Part shown: positions 46,024-56,310 of the stretch, one piece after another
How the letters are laid out: the number at the start of each line of letters is the position of its first letter
Numbering within the stretch: the stretch's first letter is position 1
From: Toxorhynchites rutilus septentrionalis
Lineage: Eukaryota > Arthropoda > Insecta > Diptera > Culicidae
NCBI RefSeq assembly: GCF_029784135.1
Contig: NC_073746.1
Span: 148,308,556 to 148,372,555 of the forward strand
DNA length: 64,000 bases
Direction: 5' to 3'
The notes under the pieces: model-generated
What the model was told of the DNA's origin: nothing
Seen by the model: only the letters and a program-made list of their open reading frames with translations
Database searches by the model: none
Made by a program: the position numbers and the translations under genes

Positions 46024-46190
46024 TTTTTTTTTTTTTGGCAAGGAGGTGGAGATCTTCATAGACTCCCCGTCGCCATGTTGACTGGGTAGTGTGAGATTTT
46101 TACTCACTAAAACCACCTCCTTGTACTTCATGCCTGGCCCCCCGGAACCACCATTTGGTATTACTTCGGGAGGGGGCTGTGCTCATGCAC

Positions 46191-49176
46191 TCATTTCTCT
46201 AGATTTGCTATGCTGAATCTTTGCTCGTCCCTCCATCTTCGTTGGAGCGTCGTCAACATTTTTGTTATTGCACGATTCACTGCATTCCACGTACTTTCAC
46301 TTTCGCACATCTTTTGGACGATGTTCTGAGCATTTAGGGTTGATCTGCTAGCGAGGAACATTTCTTCCCTTTCAATAGAAAAACGGGGGCAGTCGAAAAC
46401 CACGTGTTCTGCTGTCTCCTCTATTGTGTTACACTCTGGGCAAAGCGGCGAACTTGCATGGTCGAATCTGTACAAGTACCATCTGAAACAACCATGACCG
46501 GATAGGAATTGCGTCAGGTGGAAGCTCACTTCTCCGTGTTTTCTTTCTACCCACTTAGTGATGTTAGGGATCAAGCTGTGGGTCAATCTACCGTTAGGCG
46601 TGTTGTTCCACTCCTGCTGCCACTTTCTCATGGAGCCAGCCCTTGCTCTTACCCGCACTTTTCTGTTACTCTGCACGCTTTCTGTTCTCTGTTTGTAACA
46701 CATGTCGTCTTCGGCCAGAGTGAGATCGATCGGGATCATTCCGGCTATGACACAAACCGCATCCGCAGATATAGTTCTATAAGCGCTCGCTACTCTCATC
46801 GCCATTATTCGGTATGTTCTAGTCAGCAGCTTGCGATTTTGTTGGCATTCAAGCGCTGCTGTCCAAACTGGACCGCCATATCGGAGTATTGATGTTGCTA
46901 CACTGGCCAGGAGGGGTCTCTTACAACTGCTAGGCCCCGCGTTATTCGGCATAACTCTAGCTAGCGCCGCGATGACTTTGGCCGCTTTCGTGCATGCGTA
47001 TTTAACATGACTCTTGAAATTTAGTCGGTCGTCGATAATCACCCCAAGGTATTTCAGCTCACGTTTGGAGACGATAGTATGCGCACCAACATTGATCTTC
47101 GCTTGCTTTACAACTCTGTGATTGCTGACCAACACCATTTCGGTTTTGTGATTTGCTATCTGCAACTTAGCCTCTTTCATCCAATTTTCCACTATCTTTA
47201 TCGCCTCTGTAGCCAGCATCTCGATTTCCTCACGAGTCTCGCCTGTCACCGTCAGGGAAATATCATCGGCGAAGCCGGTAATCTTCACTCCTGTAGGAAG
47301 CTTCAACTTCAGCACACCATCGTACATCCCGTTCCACAGCGTTGGACCCAAGATGGAGCCCTGAGGGTCACCCGCTGTTATATTCAATGCCTTCTGTCCC
47401 TTCTCTGTGTCGTAAGCCAGAACCCTGTTTTGAAAGTAGCTTTTGAGGATCTGGCACACATAATTCGGTACCTTCATTCGGTGCAGTGCTTCGGCAATAG
47501 CTTCCCAACTGGCGCTGTTGAAAGCATTTTTCACGTCAATCGTTATTATAGCGCAGTATCGATCGCCGCGTCTATTCTGTTTTAAGGCTTTTCTGGCTGC
47601 TTCGGCAACTAACAGGATGGCATCCACCGTGGATTTATATTTCCGGAACCCGAACTGCGTCTTCGAGAGTCCGTTGTCACTTTCTGTGCACTTCGTCAAC
47701 CTGTTCAGAATTATCTTCTCCAGCAGTTTTCCGAGGGTATCCAGTAGACAGATGGGCCTATAGGAAGAGGGTTCCCCTGGCGGCTTTCCTGGTTTTGGCA
47801 ACAGTACCAGTTTCTGCTTCTTCCAAATATCTGGAAAGCATCCTTCATCCAGACACTTTTGCATCGTTGCTCTGAAAAGATCTGGATAGGCTTCAACCGC
47901 GGCTTTGTGGGCCACATTTGGGATTCCGTCGGTGCCAGGTGCTTTATTCACTTTCAGTTCTTTTGCCGCCGCCAGCAGCTCTTCTGTGGACACTCTCTCG
48001 ACGTGTTCTTCATTTTCACTATATGGTGTTGCTGGCCAGCTCGTTGGATCATGCTGCGGGAAGAGCCCTTCTACAATATTCTTCAACCGCACCGGACAGC
48101 TTTCACTGGGTGTCGATGAACCTTTAATCTTTGCCATCACCACCCTATATGCATTGCCCCAAGGGTTCGCATCGGCATCGCGGCATAGTTCTCTGAAGCA
48201 GTTTATCTTACTACGTATTATTTCATGCTTAAGGGCGGCTTTTGCTGTTTTGAGTTCTTCCCTGCGCTCTACTCTGTCGATAGCATTTCTGGCCCTTTGC
48301 ATCCTCCTCCTGGCTCGGAGACAGTTCGACCGAAGGGAGTTAATCGTCTCGTTCCACCAATGAACTGGGCGACGTTCGCCTTTCGGTATTAGTTTTCGTG
48401 GCATGGTAACGTCACATGCTCTCACTACCAAATTTGTTAGTTCGCCGGCACTAAGACTGGTGACTGTTCGCTCCTCTCGGAGTGCTTCAATGAACAAATT
48501 CTTGTAGAATTTCTTCGACTTCCACCTGCGACCTTTTGTTTTTATACTTCTTGTTTTAGATGAACTCTGACAGCGCACAGTGTAGCGGATTGCTTGATGG
48601 TCGCTGTGAGTGTAATCATCACATACTCTCCAAATTTACTGCCAACATCGGACTGCAGAAGGTAACATCGATGATTGATTCTCGACCGTTTCTATGGAAA
48701 GTGTTGGTGTAGCCTTCGTTGACCAGTCTCACATTCAGTTTCGCCAGGGCTTCCAGTAGACTAAAACCCCTCGCGTTGGTAAATCTGCTCCCCCACTCCA
48801 CTGCCCAGGCGTTGAAGTCTCCACCGATGACTATGGGACTCCGTCCGATGAGCTCTTCTGTTAGGTTATATAGCATCAGATCAAACTGTTCTATCGTCCA
48901 TCTCGGGGGGGCATAGCAGCTACATACGAAGATTCCATTTATTTTGGCTATCACGAACCCTTCGTATGTATTGGATACCACTTCCTGGATGGGGTATCTT
49001 CCCATCGTCGATAGTGCAGCCATTCTAGCTTTATCGGTCAACCAGTTTCCGTTATCTGGAGGTACTTGATACGGCTCTGCTATGATCGCCACATCGCATT
49101 TGGTTTCTGATGCGGCTTGCGATAGCAATTGTTGCGCCGTGTCGCAGTGATTCAGGTTTATCTGGGTTACCTCCAT
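46191..49176 (-). pseudogene. ORF2 (endonuclease and reverse transcriptase) of the R1-clade element, one frameshift
   Basis: ATG at 49176 overlaps the ORF1 stop as ATGGAGGTAA. The endonuclease part (49176-48619) starts MEVTQINLNHCDTAQQLL and includes IIAEPYQVP and IGGDFNAWAVEWGS. It ends at a stop after a one-base frame change near 48625-48635. The remaining frame (to TAG/TAA at 46191) resumes within the endonuclease C-terminus (THSDHQAIRY near 48590). The reverse transcriptase follows with TQFGFRKYKSTVDAI, GDPQGSILGPTLWN and catalytic GFADDISL (about 47270). The C-terminal zinc motif is CPECNTIEETAEHVVFDC. Apart from this one frameshift the coding region is open, so the copy is young or the shift is an assembly error. 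Confidence 0.92.
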
Positions 49177-50492
49177 TTGGTTATTGCTGCCATCGCCCTT
49201 TTATAGACCGGGCATCTCGATCCCCCTGTGGCGTGGTCTTTTTCTTCCTCCGTCGTGCAGAGCATGCACCTTGGGGGCTTAGTACAATTCTTTGCCAAAT
49301 GCCCCTTGTCGCCGCATCTTATACAGAGCTCCGATCTGTCAGGTCCTTTACAGTACTTTGCTTGGTGGCCAAAGTCCATGCACTTGAAACACCTAGATAC
49401 TTGCTGGATAGCTCTCAGGGAACACACCGTCCATCCGACTTTCATCTTACCAACCTCCAATAGCTTGCTAGCTGCGGTTCTTGGCAGTCTTAAGGTTGCT
49501 ATTTGAGTATTTCCAAATGCTTTCCTCAGCCTGATTGATATGGCGACTTCTCCCAGCTCAAACTGTTCATTCAGGGCTACTCTCAATTCTGTATCTGTAG
49601 TGATCTCATCCAGGTTTCTACATTCTACAACTGTTTCTTGGGACAGAGCTCTCACTTTCGCTGTTTCGCCCAAAGATTTCTCGACAAGCTCTTTATAAGT
49701 TGAGCTTCTAATCGTTGGGTCCTTCTTCAATTCGAACAGCAATTGTCCATTTTGAGTTCGCCTTACTTTGGCCACGTTTTCTCCGAGATTTTTCATGGAC
49801 GGATCCTCTTTAACTTTTCGCAAAATCTCAGCATATGTTGCAGCGCCCGCTGTAGCCACAATCAGAGCGTCCGGCTTTGGCCTCTCCAGCCTAGGCTTTA
49901 ATTTTTCTTTCTTCTTCTCTTCTTTTTTCTTTCTTTCGATCTTTTTCCACTCATTTATCTCTTCGTTGTTCTGTTTGCTTTCACCATTAGCCACTTCGCT
50001 ACCATCTTTCTGTTTCTTTGCTGCCCTTTTCTCTTCAGGAGTTAGTCTTTTTCTTTTCGCGGTTAACGGGGTACTGTCACTCATTGGTGTCGAGATCGCT
50101 TCTATCGGCTTACTCTGCACATTCTCTTTCAGTGCGTTCTCCGCCTTTTCAGCTTTTGCTCTCCAGAATTGTTGCTCGCGTTCGGCTGCTGCAAGCGCCG
50201 ATTTGATTTTAATCGTCAAGGTCCTTATGACGGCGTGAACGTTACTGCGAGGCTTAATGTACTCGTAGAGTTCATCAGATGCCCTTTTGGCCTCACCCAG
50301 CTTAGTTTTCTCGTGTTGCAGGTTTGGCTGCTCTCCGATGTATTTATCGCTTGTGGATTTGGTGCTGGTGGTTGGCTCAGCGGCGGAGATCTCATCACCT
50401 GTCCCCTTCTGGCAAAGATGCCTACCTCTTCGATTTCGCTCTCGATTTCTGTTGAATTTGTTTGGAAACTCATTTTTGTTGTTGGGTCCCAA
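49167..50492 (-). CDS. ORF1 (gag-like protein) of the R1-clade element
   Basis: 441 codons from ATG 50492 to TAA 49167. A lysine/glutamate-rich middle suggests a coiled or charged region (KKKEEKKKEKLKPRLERPK), with a basic cluster TAKRKRLTPEEKRAAKKQK. The C-terminus carries zinc knuckles CFKCMDFGHQAKYC, CIRCGDKGHLAKNC and a third starting CMLC, as in R1-clade ORF1 proteins that bind element RNA. An overlapping frame from ATG 50596 (ends 50225) reads another plausible start containing MSFQTNSTEIESEIEEVG. The true N-terminus may lie there with a frame change near 50300-50400; I cannot decide from one copy. Confidence 0.85.
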   Translation of the reverse strand: MGPNNKNEFPNKFNRNRERNRRGRHLCQKGTGDEISAAEPTTSTKSTSDKYIGEQPNLQHEKTKLGEAKRASDELYEYIKPRSNVHAVIRTLTIKIKSALAAAEREQQFWRAKAEKAENALKENVQSKPIEAISTPMSDSTPLTAKRKRLTPEEKRAAKKQKDGSEVANGESKQNNEEINEWKKIERKKKEEKKKEKLKPRLERPKPDALIVATAGAATYAEILRKVKEDPSMKNLGENVAKVRRTQNGQLLFELKKDPTIRSSTYKELVEKSLGETAKVRALSQETVVECRNLDEITTDTELRVALNEQFELGEVAISIRLRKAFGNTQIATLRLPRTAASKLLEVGKMKVGWTVCSLRAIQQVSRCFKCMDFGHQAKYCKGPDRSELCIRCGDKGHLAKNCTKPPRCMLCTTEEEKDHATGGSRCPVYKRAMAAITKWR

Positions 50493-51062
50493 CTCCGGGC
50501 CGCTATCTCCGCTCGTTGCACATAGTCGCTATCAGTGATCCCATGGTTATCTATGCAAGCAGTGAGGCCATGCAGGGGGTTGACACGGTCCTTCATGGGG
50601 ACCGTGTTCAGAGCCAGATCAGCGCAAGTCAGGAATGTGACATCTGACGCCTAGTACCTAGTGCCTGAGCCTAGACGAGCATCGAACGTACCCGAAGACT
50701 TGCCAAGTTATTACCGGGACGGGGGCAACCGCGCTATTAGCCCACACGCCGTTTCAGGAAGGTGTCACCCTTCCTTACTCAGGGAACAGGATAGCACGAT
50801 TGTCAGCCTTTAGCGTCGAAAGTAATTCTCATCCTTAACATGTCCGTTTTCCGTGTCGTACCAGTATGTCGTAATCAGGACTGGAGTCAACCCTGATGTG
50901 CTCGGCACTCCCTACGTTGCTCCTGTACGCGGTATTTCCCCCGTGCAATCTCCATAGGCTTTACCGCGCCCTTACTCGCGTTGTCACCCGATTAGTCGCC
51001 TTCTACGACAGGGACAGGGACCAAGACCCGAAGTGCTATTCTAGGCCGGCAGCTCCACGGCC

Positions 51063-51895
51063 ATGTTTGTATGTTTGTATGTTTGTACGTTTGTATGTTT
51101 GTATGTTTGTATGTTTGTATGTTTGTATGTTTGTGTGTTTGTATGTTTGTATGTTTGTATGTTTGTATGTTTGTATGTTTGTATGTTTGTATGTTTGTAT
51201 GTTTTTATGTTTGTATGTTTGTATGTTTGTATGTTTGTATGTTTGTATGTTTGTATGTTTGTATGTTTGTATGTTTGTATGTTTGTATGTTTGTATGTTT
51301 GTATGTTTGTATGTTTGTATGTTTGTATGTTTGTATGTTTGTATGTTTGTATGTTTGTATGTTTGTATGTTTGTATGTTTGTATGTTTGTATGTTTGTAT
51401 GTTTGTATGTTTGTATGTTTGTATGTTTGTATGTTTGTATGTTTGTATGTTTGTATGTTTGTATGTTTGTATGTTTGTATGTTTGTATGTTTGTATGTTT
51501 GTATGTTTGTATGTTTGTATGTTTGTATGTTTGTATGTTTGTATGTTTGTATGTTTGTATGTTTGTATGTTTGTATGTTTGTATGTTTGTATGTTTGTAT
51601 GTTTGTATGTTTGTATGTTTGTATGTTTGTATGTTTGTATGTTTGTATGTTTGTATGTTTGTATGTTTGTATGTTTGTATGTTTGTATGTTTGTATGTTT
51701 GTATGTTTGTATGTTTGTATGTTTGTATGTTTGTATGTTTGTATGTTTGTATGTTTGTATGTTTGTATGTTTGTATGTTTGTATGTTTGTATGTTTGTAT
51801 GTTTGTATGTTTGTATGTTTGTATGTTTGTATGTTTGTATGTTTGTATGTTTGTATGTTTGTATGTTTTTATGTTTGTATGTTTGTAACATGTTT
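51063..51895 (+). repeat. (TTTGTATG)n array, right part, about 104 units
   Basis: Mostly perfect octanucleotide units, with a few variants near the edges (gtacg at about 51086, gtgtg at 51133, tttta at 51204 and 51868). It ends in aacatgtttgtctgtagcgc, which leads into R-family sequence. The variants cluster at the ends, as expected for an array that grows in the middle. Confidence 0.97.
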
Positions 51896-52325
51896 GTCTG
51901 TAGCGCTGACCCATAGAAATTTGACCCCCTTCCTGTTGACCGATTGATCTGAAATTTGGAACACACCTTTATCTCTGTAGTCATTATAAAACTGCGTTTT
52001 TCATGATCTTGAAAATCCAAGATGGCGGCCGCTACAAAATGGCGGATCACATATTTTCTCAAAACCTCATCAAAATGGGTTATCCAAAACCCCATCAATA
52101 TGGGTATCAATTGAAAGGGCTTGACTAGTAAAATACGATTATTTATGATAAATGTAAATCCAAGATGGCTGCCACTACAAAACGGCGGACTACATATTTT
52201 CTCAAAACCTCATTAATTTGGGTATCAAATGAAAGGGCTTGACTAGTAGAACACGATTATTTATGAAAAATGCAAATCCAAGATGGCTGCCACTACAAAA
52301 TGGCGGACTACATATTATGTCTCAG
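51896..52325 (+). repeat. R-family repeat, right of the octanucleotide array
   Basis: Collinear with 575-940: cccttcctgttgaccg, attgatctgaaatttggaac, cattataaaactgcg, then tandem units with aatccaagatggcggccgct, tcaatatgggtatcaa and cttgactagtagaacacg. It stops near 52320. Confidence 0.8.
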
Positions 52326-53061
52326 ATTTTTTTTTGTAAGCGGACCTTACACGATCAATATTATTGACAATATGATACATTTGAGAGCATAATGACAGCT
52401 GAACACAACCGACGATGCAGAAATTCGGATTTTCTGATTTTCGATCATCAATATCGTGACATTTCATGTAAATCCATGATGTTTACGTTTTACCGCACGG
52501 ACTTCGAGACTGAGTTGCCAGATTTGCAAGCTTGCATTTCATGCAAGACATTTCATTTTTGTTAGTCTTGTTTGCGGTTGCAATTAAATTTTATTAACTT
52601 CAGAAATTCTAGGAAGCATAAATGAAATTGTTTGGTTTCGAAAACTGATACTTTCAATGGCAAAATATGGTACTACATTACAAATGCAATACAAGTACAA
52701 ATCAAAATCTCAAAGTAAACTGACAATGCGACGTAGAGAGAGTGGATGAAACGTAACAGAGTTTTAGGAGTTTTTTTTATCGTTCTGGATTCAATTTTTT
52801 TTTTTGCGCTAGGAAAAGGGGCAGCCACTTTAGTCTAAGTTGTGTGTTTCTTAATATTCTGCTATCAGATTTGGAGAATGAGAAGATCTGGGAAAATCAC
52901 AGGCGGAAAAAAACGTGCGTGTAGGGTCAATATGATCTATAAATTATATATGAGGGGCTCAAAAGGAAAGGGGTGTAGGTGACTTGATCGATTTTTCCAC
53001 CATCAACTTTTTCTTTCGTGAATAGTTCAGCTGCAAAAACGTTCCAATTTTAGTTTGATAC
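52326..53061. other. Intergenic, nothing recognised
   Basis: About 730 bp without a repeat shared with the rest of the window and without a notable frame. Confidence 0.35.
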
Positions 53062-53218
53062 AGAACCGATAATTGAGGATCTGACCAATCGTTCACATTG
53101 TCAAATAAGCTCGGAATATGTTTGCAACTAAGTTATGACCAAAAGTGGGATTCGATGAAGAGAAACTCGAATATGTCACTTACACCCCTTTTTTTCTCAG
53201 CACCCCCCCCCCCCCCCC
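53062..53218 (+). repeat. Dispersed repeat (partner at 40155) ending in a C run
   Basis: Collinear with 40155-40300; it then ends in a run of about 17 C (53202-53218). Confidence 0.75.
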
Positions 53219-53357
53219 AAATAATCTTATTCTTAAAATAAAAATATTCGTTAGCAATATAGCTTGCACATATTTTCACAAAAAAATAAAACTGACATAT
53301 CTGAAACTGAAAGGAGCCTGTACGAAAATTGCGTCTGAAATTGATTTTATATTATAA

Positions 53358-54267
53358 CTAGCTGACCCAGCAAACTTCGTCCCGCCAAAAATTTGTATTT
53401 TGTTATCAATACCTTCAAACATTCACGTTTTCTTACTATGAGCAAGTCCAATCGCAGAACTGTTGATTGATTGATCTTCTATTTGACTCCGTTGAATTTA
53501 GTTTTCACCCTAAAATTCCTAGTATTTCTAACAAAACTCATCATTATAATATCAGACTGTTTTCAGACACAATTCTCGTTCAAGATTTTTCAACCACTTG
53601 TAAATAACATGTTTCTCCGTTACATGGAATAAATGTTTTATACAGAAAATATGATAAAATAAAGACAGCCCTAAATCGGACAATTCCTTCCTCCAGTTCT
53701 GCTCTTATCAACACATCCGGCGATCCTTTTCTTGGTACAGATAGAAGAAGATATAGGAGTGCGTTTCATCACATTAAAATCCATTCCCAGTTCCGAACAA
53801 AGATCAATTTCGCTAGTGCAAACATCAAATGGACTAACAACACTTGTCACTATGCAATTGTAGAACATATGGGAATTTAATTTTCCGAATTTTCCCTTTT
53901 TCCTTCAGAGTTTTCCGAAAATTTTCAATTGTCATGTTTGGTTGGAATATTTTTGGTTGAAATATGTGTAATATTTTTATGGGACCCCCTCTTCATTCCA
54001 GAGGAGGGAGGGGTATAGAAATTATAGAAACTTTTCTTATACTCAAAAACCCTCACATCCCAAATTGTGCTTGATTAGTTCTCGAGTTATGCAAAAGTTT
54101 GTGTTTCGTTTGTATGGCAACCTCCCTTAAAGAAGGGGGGGGGGAGTGTATTCACCATAGACAACTTTCGTGCCCCGTAAACCTTCACATACCAAATTTG
54201 GTTTCATGTACTTGATTAATTCTCGAGTAATGCAGAAATTTGTGTTTCATTTGTATGGCAGCCCCGT
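53358..54267 (-). mobile_element. Helitron-like element, 3' part
   Basis: It begins ctagctgacccagcaaactt, the complement of the family 3' terminus (...gggtcagctag), preceded by A. It follows the same order as 28536 back to 27600: attcacgttttcttact, tgtttctccgttacatg, acacatccggcgatcc, aattttcaattgtcatg and the C-rich runs. The left (5') end is lost near 54267. Confidence 0.7.
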
Positions 54268-54353
54268 ATGCTGCGTATGCTGTGCTGTATGCTGCTCTCC
54301 GGACAGTACCAGTTAAGTATAGATGAGAAAAAATTTTAACCCCTCTGGTACAA

Positions 54354-54370
54354 CACAGATTGGCAACACT
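54354..54370 (+). repeat. Left 17-bp target-site duplication of the second SINE family
   Basis: cacagattggcaacact is repeated exactly at 54649-54665. Confidence 0.92.
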
Positions 54371-54648
54371 TCTTCTTCTTCTTCTTCTTTAATGGCACTA
54401 ACGTTCCTAGAGGAACTTCGCCGTCTCAACGTAGTATTACTTGCGTCATTTTTATTAGTACTTAGTTGAGATTTCTATGCCAAATGACACGCCTTGCAAT
54501 GCATTCTGAGTGGCAAGCTCTAGAATACGCGTGATCACAGTGCAAGTCGGAGGAAATTTCTTTGACGAAAAATTCCCCCAACCAGAACGGGAATCGAACC
54601 CGAACACCCGGCATGTTAGTTATGACGCTAACCACTCGGCCACGGGAG
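54371..54648 (-). mobile_element. tRNA-derived SINE, family 2, complete
   Basis: On the - strand the head is tgctcccgtggccgagtggt, with an A box (complement 54632-54642) and a perfect B box ggttcgattcc (complement 54590-54600). A body and a gaagaagaag tail follow. The exact 17-bp target duplication on both sides fixes the ends at 278 bp. The tail of GAA units, rather than poly(A), hints at which LINE mobilised it. A fragment of the same family is at 16436. Confidence 0.95.
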
Positions 54649-54665
54649 CACAGATTGGCAACACT

Positions 54666-55060
54666 GCTTCATACGGATGAGACGAAAACCAATCTCTTTG
54701 AATTGGTTGGAAGACAGATTATGCAGAGGAAACCAGTATCTGTGATAGACGATCATATTTGATGAAAAAAAATCCTCCTACGCATATGTTCGAATTTCAA
54801 CAATGACAGAGTTACAGAACTTTTTTTTTTGTTTCGGACTCTATTGCTTCAAACTGGCTCTACATTAAAAAGTACGCTACGGAAGACGATTCTGATGCTT
54901 TCATTTGAAAGATGAGAAAATTTAGTACAGGATATAGTAGCGGAACAATTAAATGAGTGAATTTTAATAACATTTTGGAAGTAAAACACTTAAAAGTTAA
55001 TAATTTTTAATGTGTTATTATTAATTTTATCCTAAAAAATTATATTAAACTAGATTGTTT
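54666..55060. other. Spacer, nothing recognised
   Basis: About 400 bp between the SINE target site and the next R-family block. No gene or repeat assigned. Confidence 0.3.
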
Positions 55061-56055
55061 CTATCAATTAAAATTGTATATAATTGAATCACATAAAATC
55101 GAGTCTGTATATAATCGAGTCTGACCTGTACTGTATTCTATTAGTCAAATCATTTCATTTGATACCAATATTGAGAGGATCGCAAAAAATACATAGTCGA
55201 CCATTTTGTGGCAGCGACCATTTTGAATTTATGTTGTTCATAGTGTAGTGTATTCTCCAAAGCAAGCGGCGACCAAATTGCATTTTTCAAGATCATCGAA
55301 TACGCAGTTTTATAATGACAGTAGAATTGAATGTATGTTCCAAATTCCAGATCAATCATTCAACATGAACGGGGTCAATTTTCTATTAATGTGGAGCAAC
55401 CCAACAAACATTCAAGCTGAATGAAACCATTCAAAAAGTAATTAGTTGTTTCGGGACTGCGCCCATCTTGAAATTGGATTTTTCATTATCTGCTGTTCTA
55501 CTAGTCCAGAACTTTCTTTTGATACATTTTTGGGTATTTTTCATAAATAACTATGTTCTACTAGTCAAGCCTTTTCATTTGATTCCCATATTGATGGGGT
55601 TCTAAGAAAATAGGTAATCCGCCATTTTGTAGTGACCGCCATCTTAGATTTACATTTTTCAGAGGTAACTATATTCTACTAGTCAAGCCCTTTAATTTGA
55701 TACCCATATTGATGGGGTTGTGAAAAAATAAATATGGCGCCATTTTGTAGTGGTGGCCATTTTGGATTTGAATCTTTCATAAATAACTTTATTGTACTGG
55801 TCAAGCCCTTTCATTAGATACCCATATTGATGGGGTTTTGAGAAAATATGTAATCCGCCATTTTGTAGTGGCCGCCATCTTGGATTTGAATCTTTCATAG
55901 ATAACTGCATTCTACTAGTCAAGCCCTTTATTAGCTATTCAATATAGAATTATTATACAAATTATTCAAAATTTCCGAAAATCAAAAATAAAATACTTCG
56001 GATAATCGAATCCCGGATAATAGAGTCTCCGGATAATCGAATCCGACCTGTACAA
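55061..56055 (-). repeat. R-family repeat block, - orientation
   Basis: Contains aatcgagtctgacctgta near 55110, then the - strand blocks (cattttgtggcagcgacc, tttataatgacagtagaat, ggggtcaattttctattaat). Tandem units follow at about 55550-55925 (gccattttgtagtg, gccgccatcttggattt, ctactagtcaagccc), ending in repeated ggataatcgaatcc and cgacctgta at about 56053. Same order as 1700-2400. Confidence 0.78.
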
Positions 56056-56129
56056 GGGTTTTTTTTTTATTATTCGATAACATTTCTGAACTGATTTAAA
56101 TTCTTTATTTTAAGAAAAACTCGAACTGT

Positions 56130-56310
56130 ACACCCAATTTAGCACCGCCTGAATTGAAATTTTTTTTGTTTGTTTTTTAAACATGAAGTAGAAATGTGAC
56201 CATTTTATTTTTTTATCACTGCATGGAAGTAAAAAGGATCGATTTTACGATGAATATAAGCCTTGAAAAACTGAAATATGACAAATCAACACTGGTGTAC
56301 ACCCAATTTT
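56130..56310 (+). repeat. Copy of the 41.3/43.7-kb dispersed repeat
   Basis: Shares aagtagaaatgtgacca and tgtacacccaattt with the complement of 43715-43790, and ttttacgatgaatataag with the complement of 41395-41412. Confidence 0.5.

Larger units (their letters stand above)
46024..51062 (-). mobile_element. R1-clade non-LTR retrotransposon inserted in a (TTTGTATG)n array
   Basis: About 5.04 kb, read on the - strand: 5' UTR (51062 to about 50600), ORF1, ORF2, short 3' UTR and a 13-nt poly(A) seen as T at 46024-46036. The same octanucleotide array abuts both ends, at 46023 and 51063, so the whole element lies inside it. The domain order (gag with three CCHC knuckles, AP endonuclease, reverse transcriptase with FADD, terminal zinc motif, no RNase H) is typical of the R1 clade. 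In that clade Waldo-type elements are known to insert in (ACAY)n and Mino in (AC)n. The array here is (ACAAACAT)n on the coding strand, so a Waldo-like specificity is a reasonable inference. ORF2 has one frameshift, so this copy is not intact. Confidence 0.92.

Noticed and set aside
45720..51895. CRISPR-like array
   Set aside because: The repeats are contiguous 8-bp units without spacers, in a eukaryotic genome.
50896..52110. Open frames of 280-330 codons (FVCLYVCM... and HTNIQTYK...) through the arrays at 45.7 and 51.1 kb
   Set aside because: They are translations of an 8-bp repeat, open in every frame on both strands because the unit and its complement contain no stop in most registers. 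No start context or unique sequence supports a protein.
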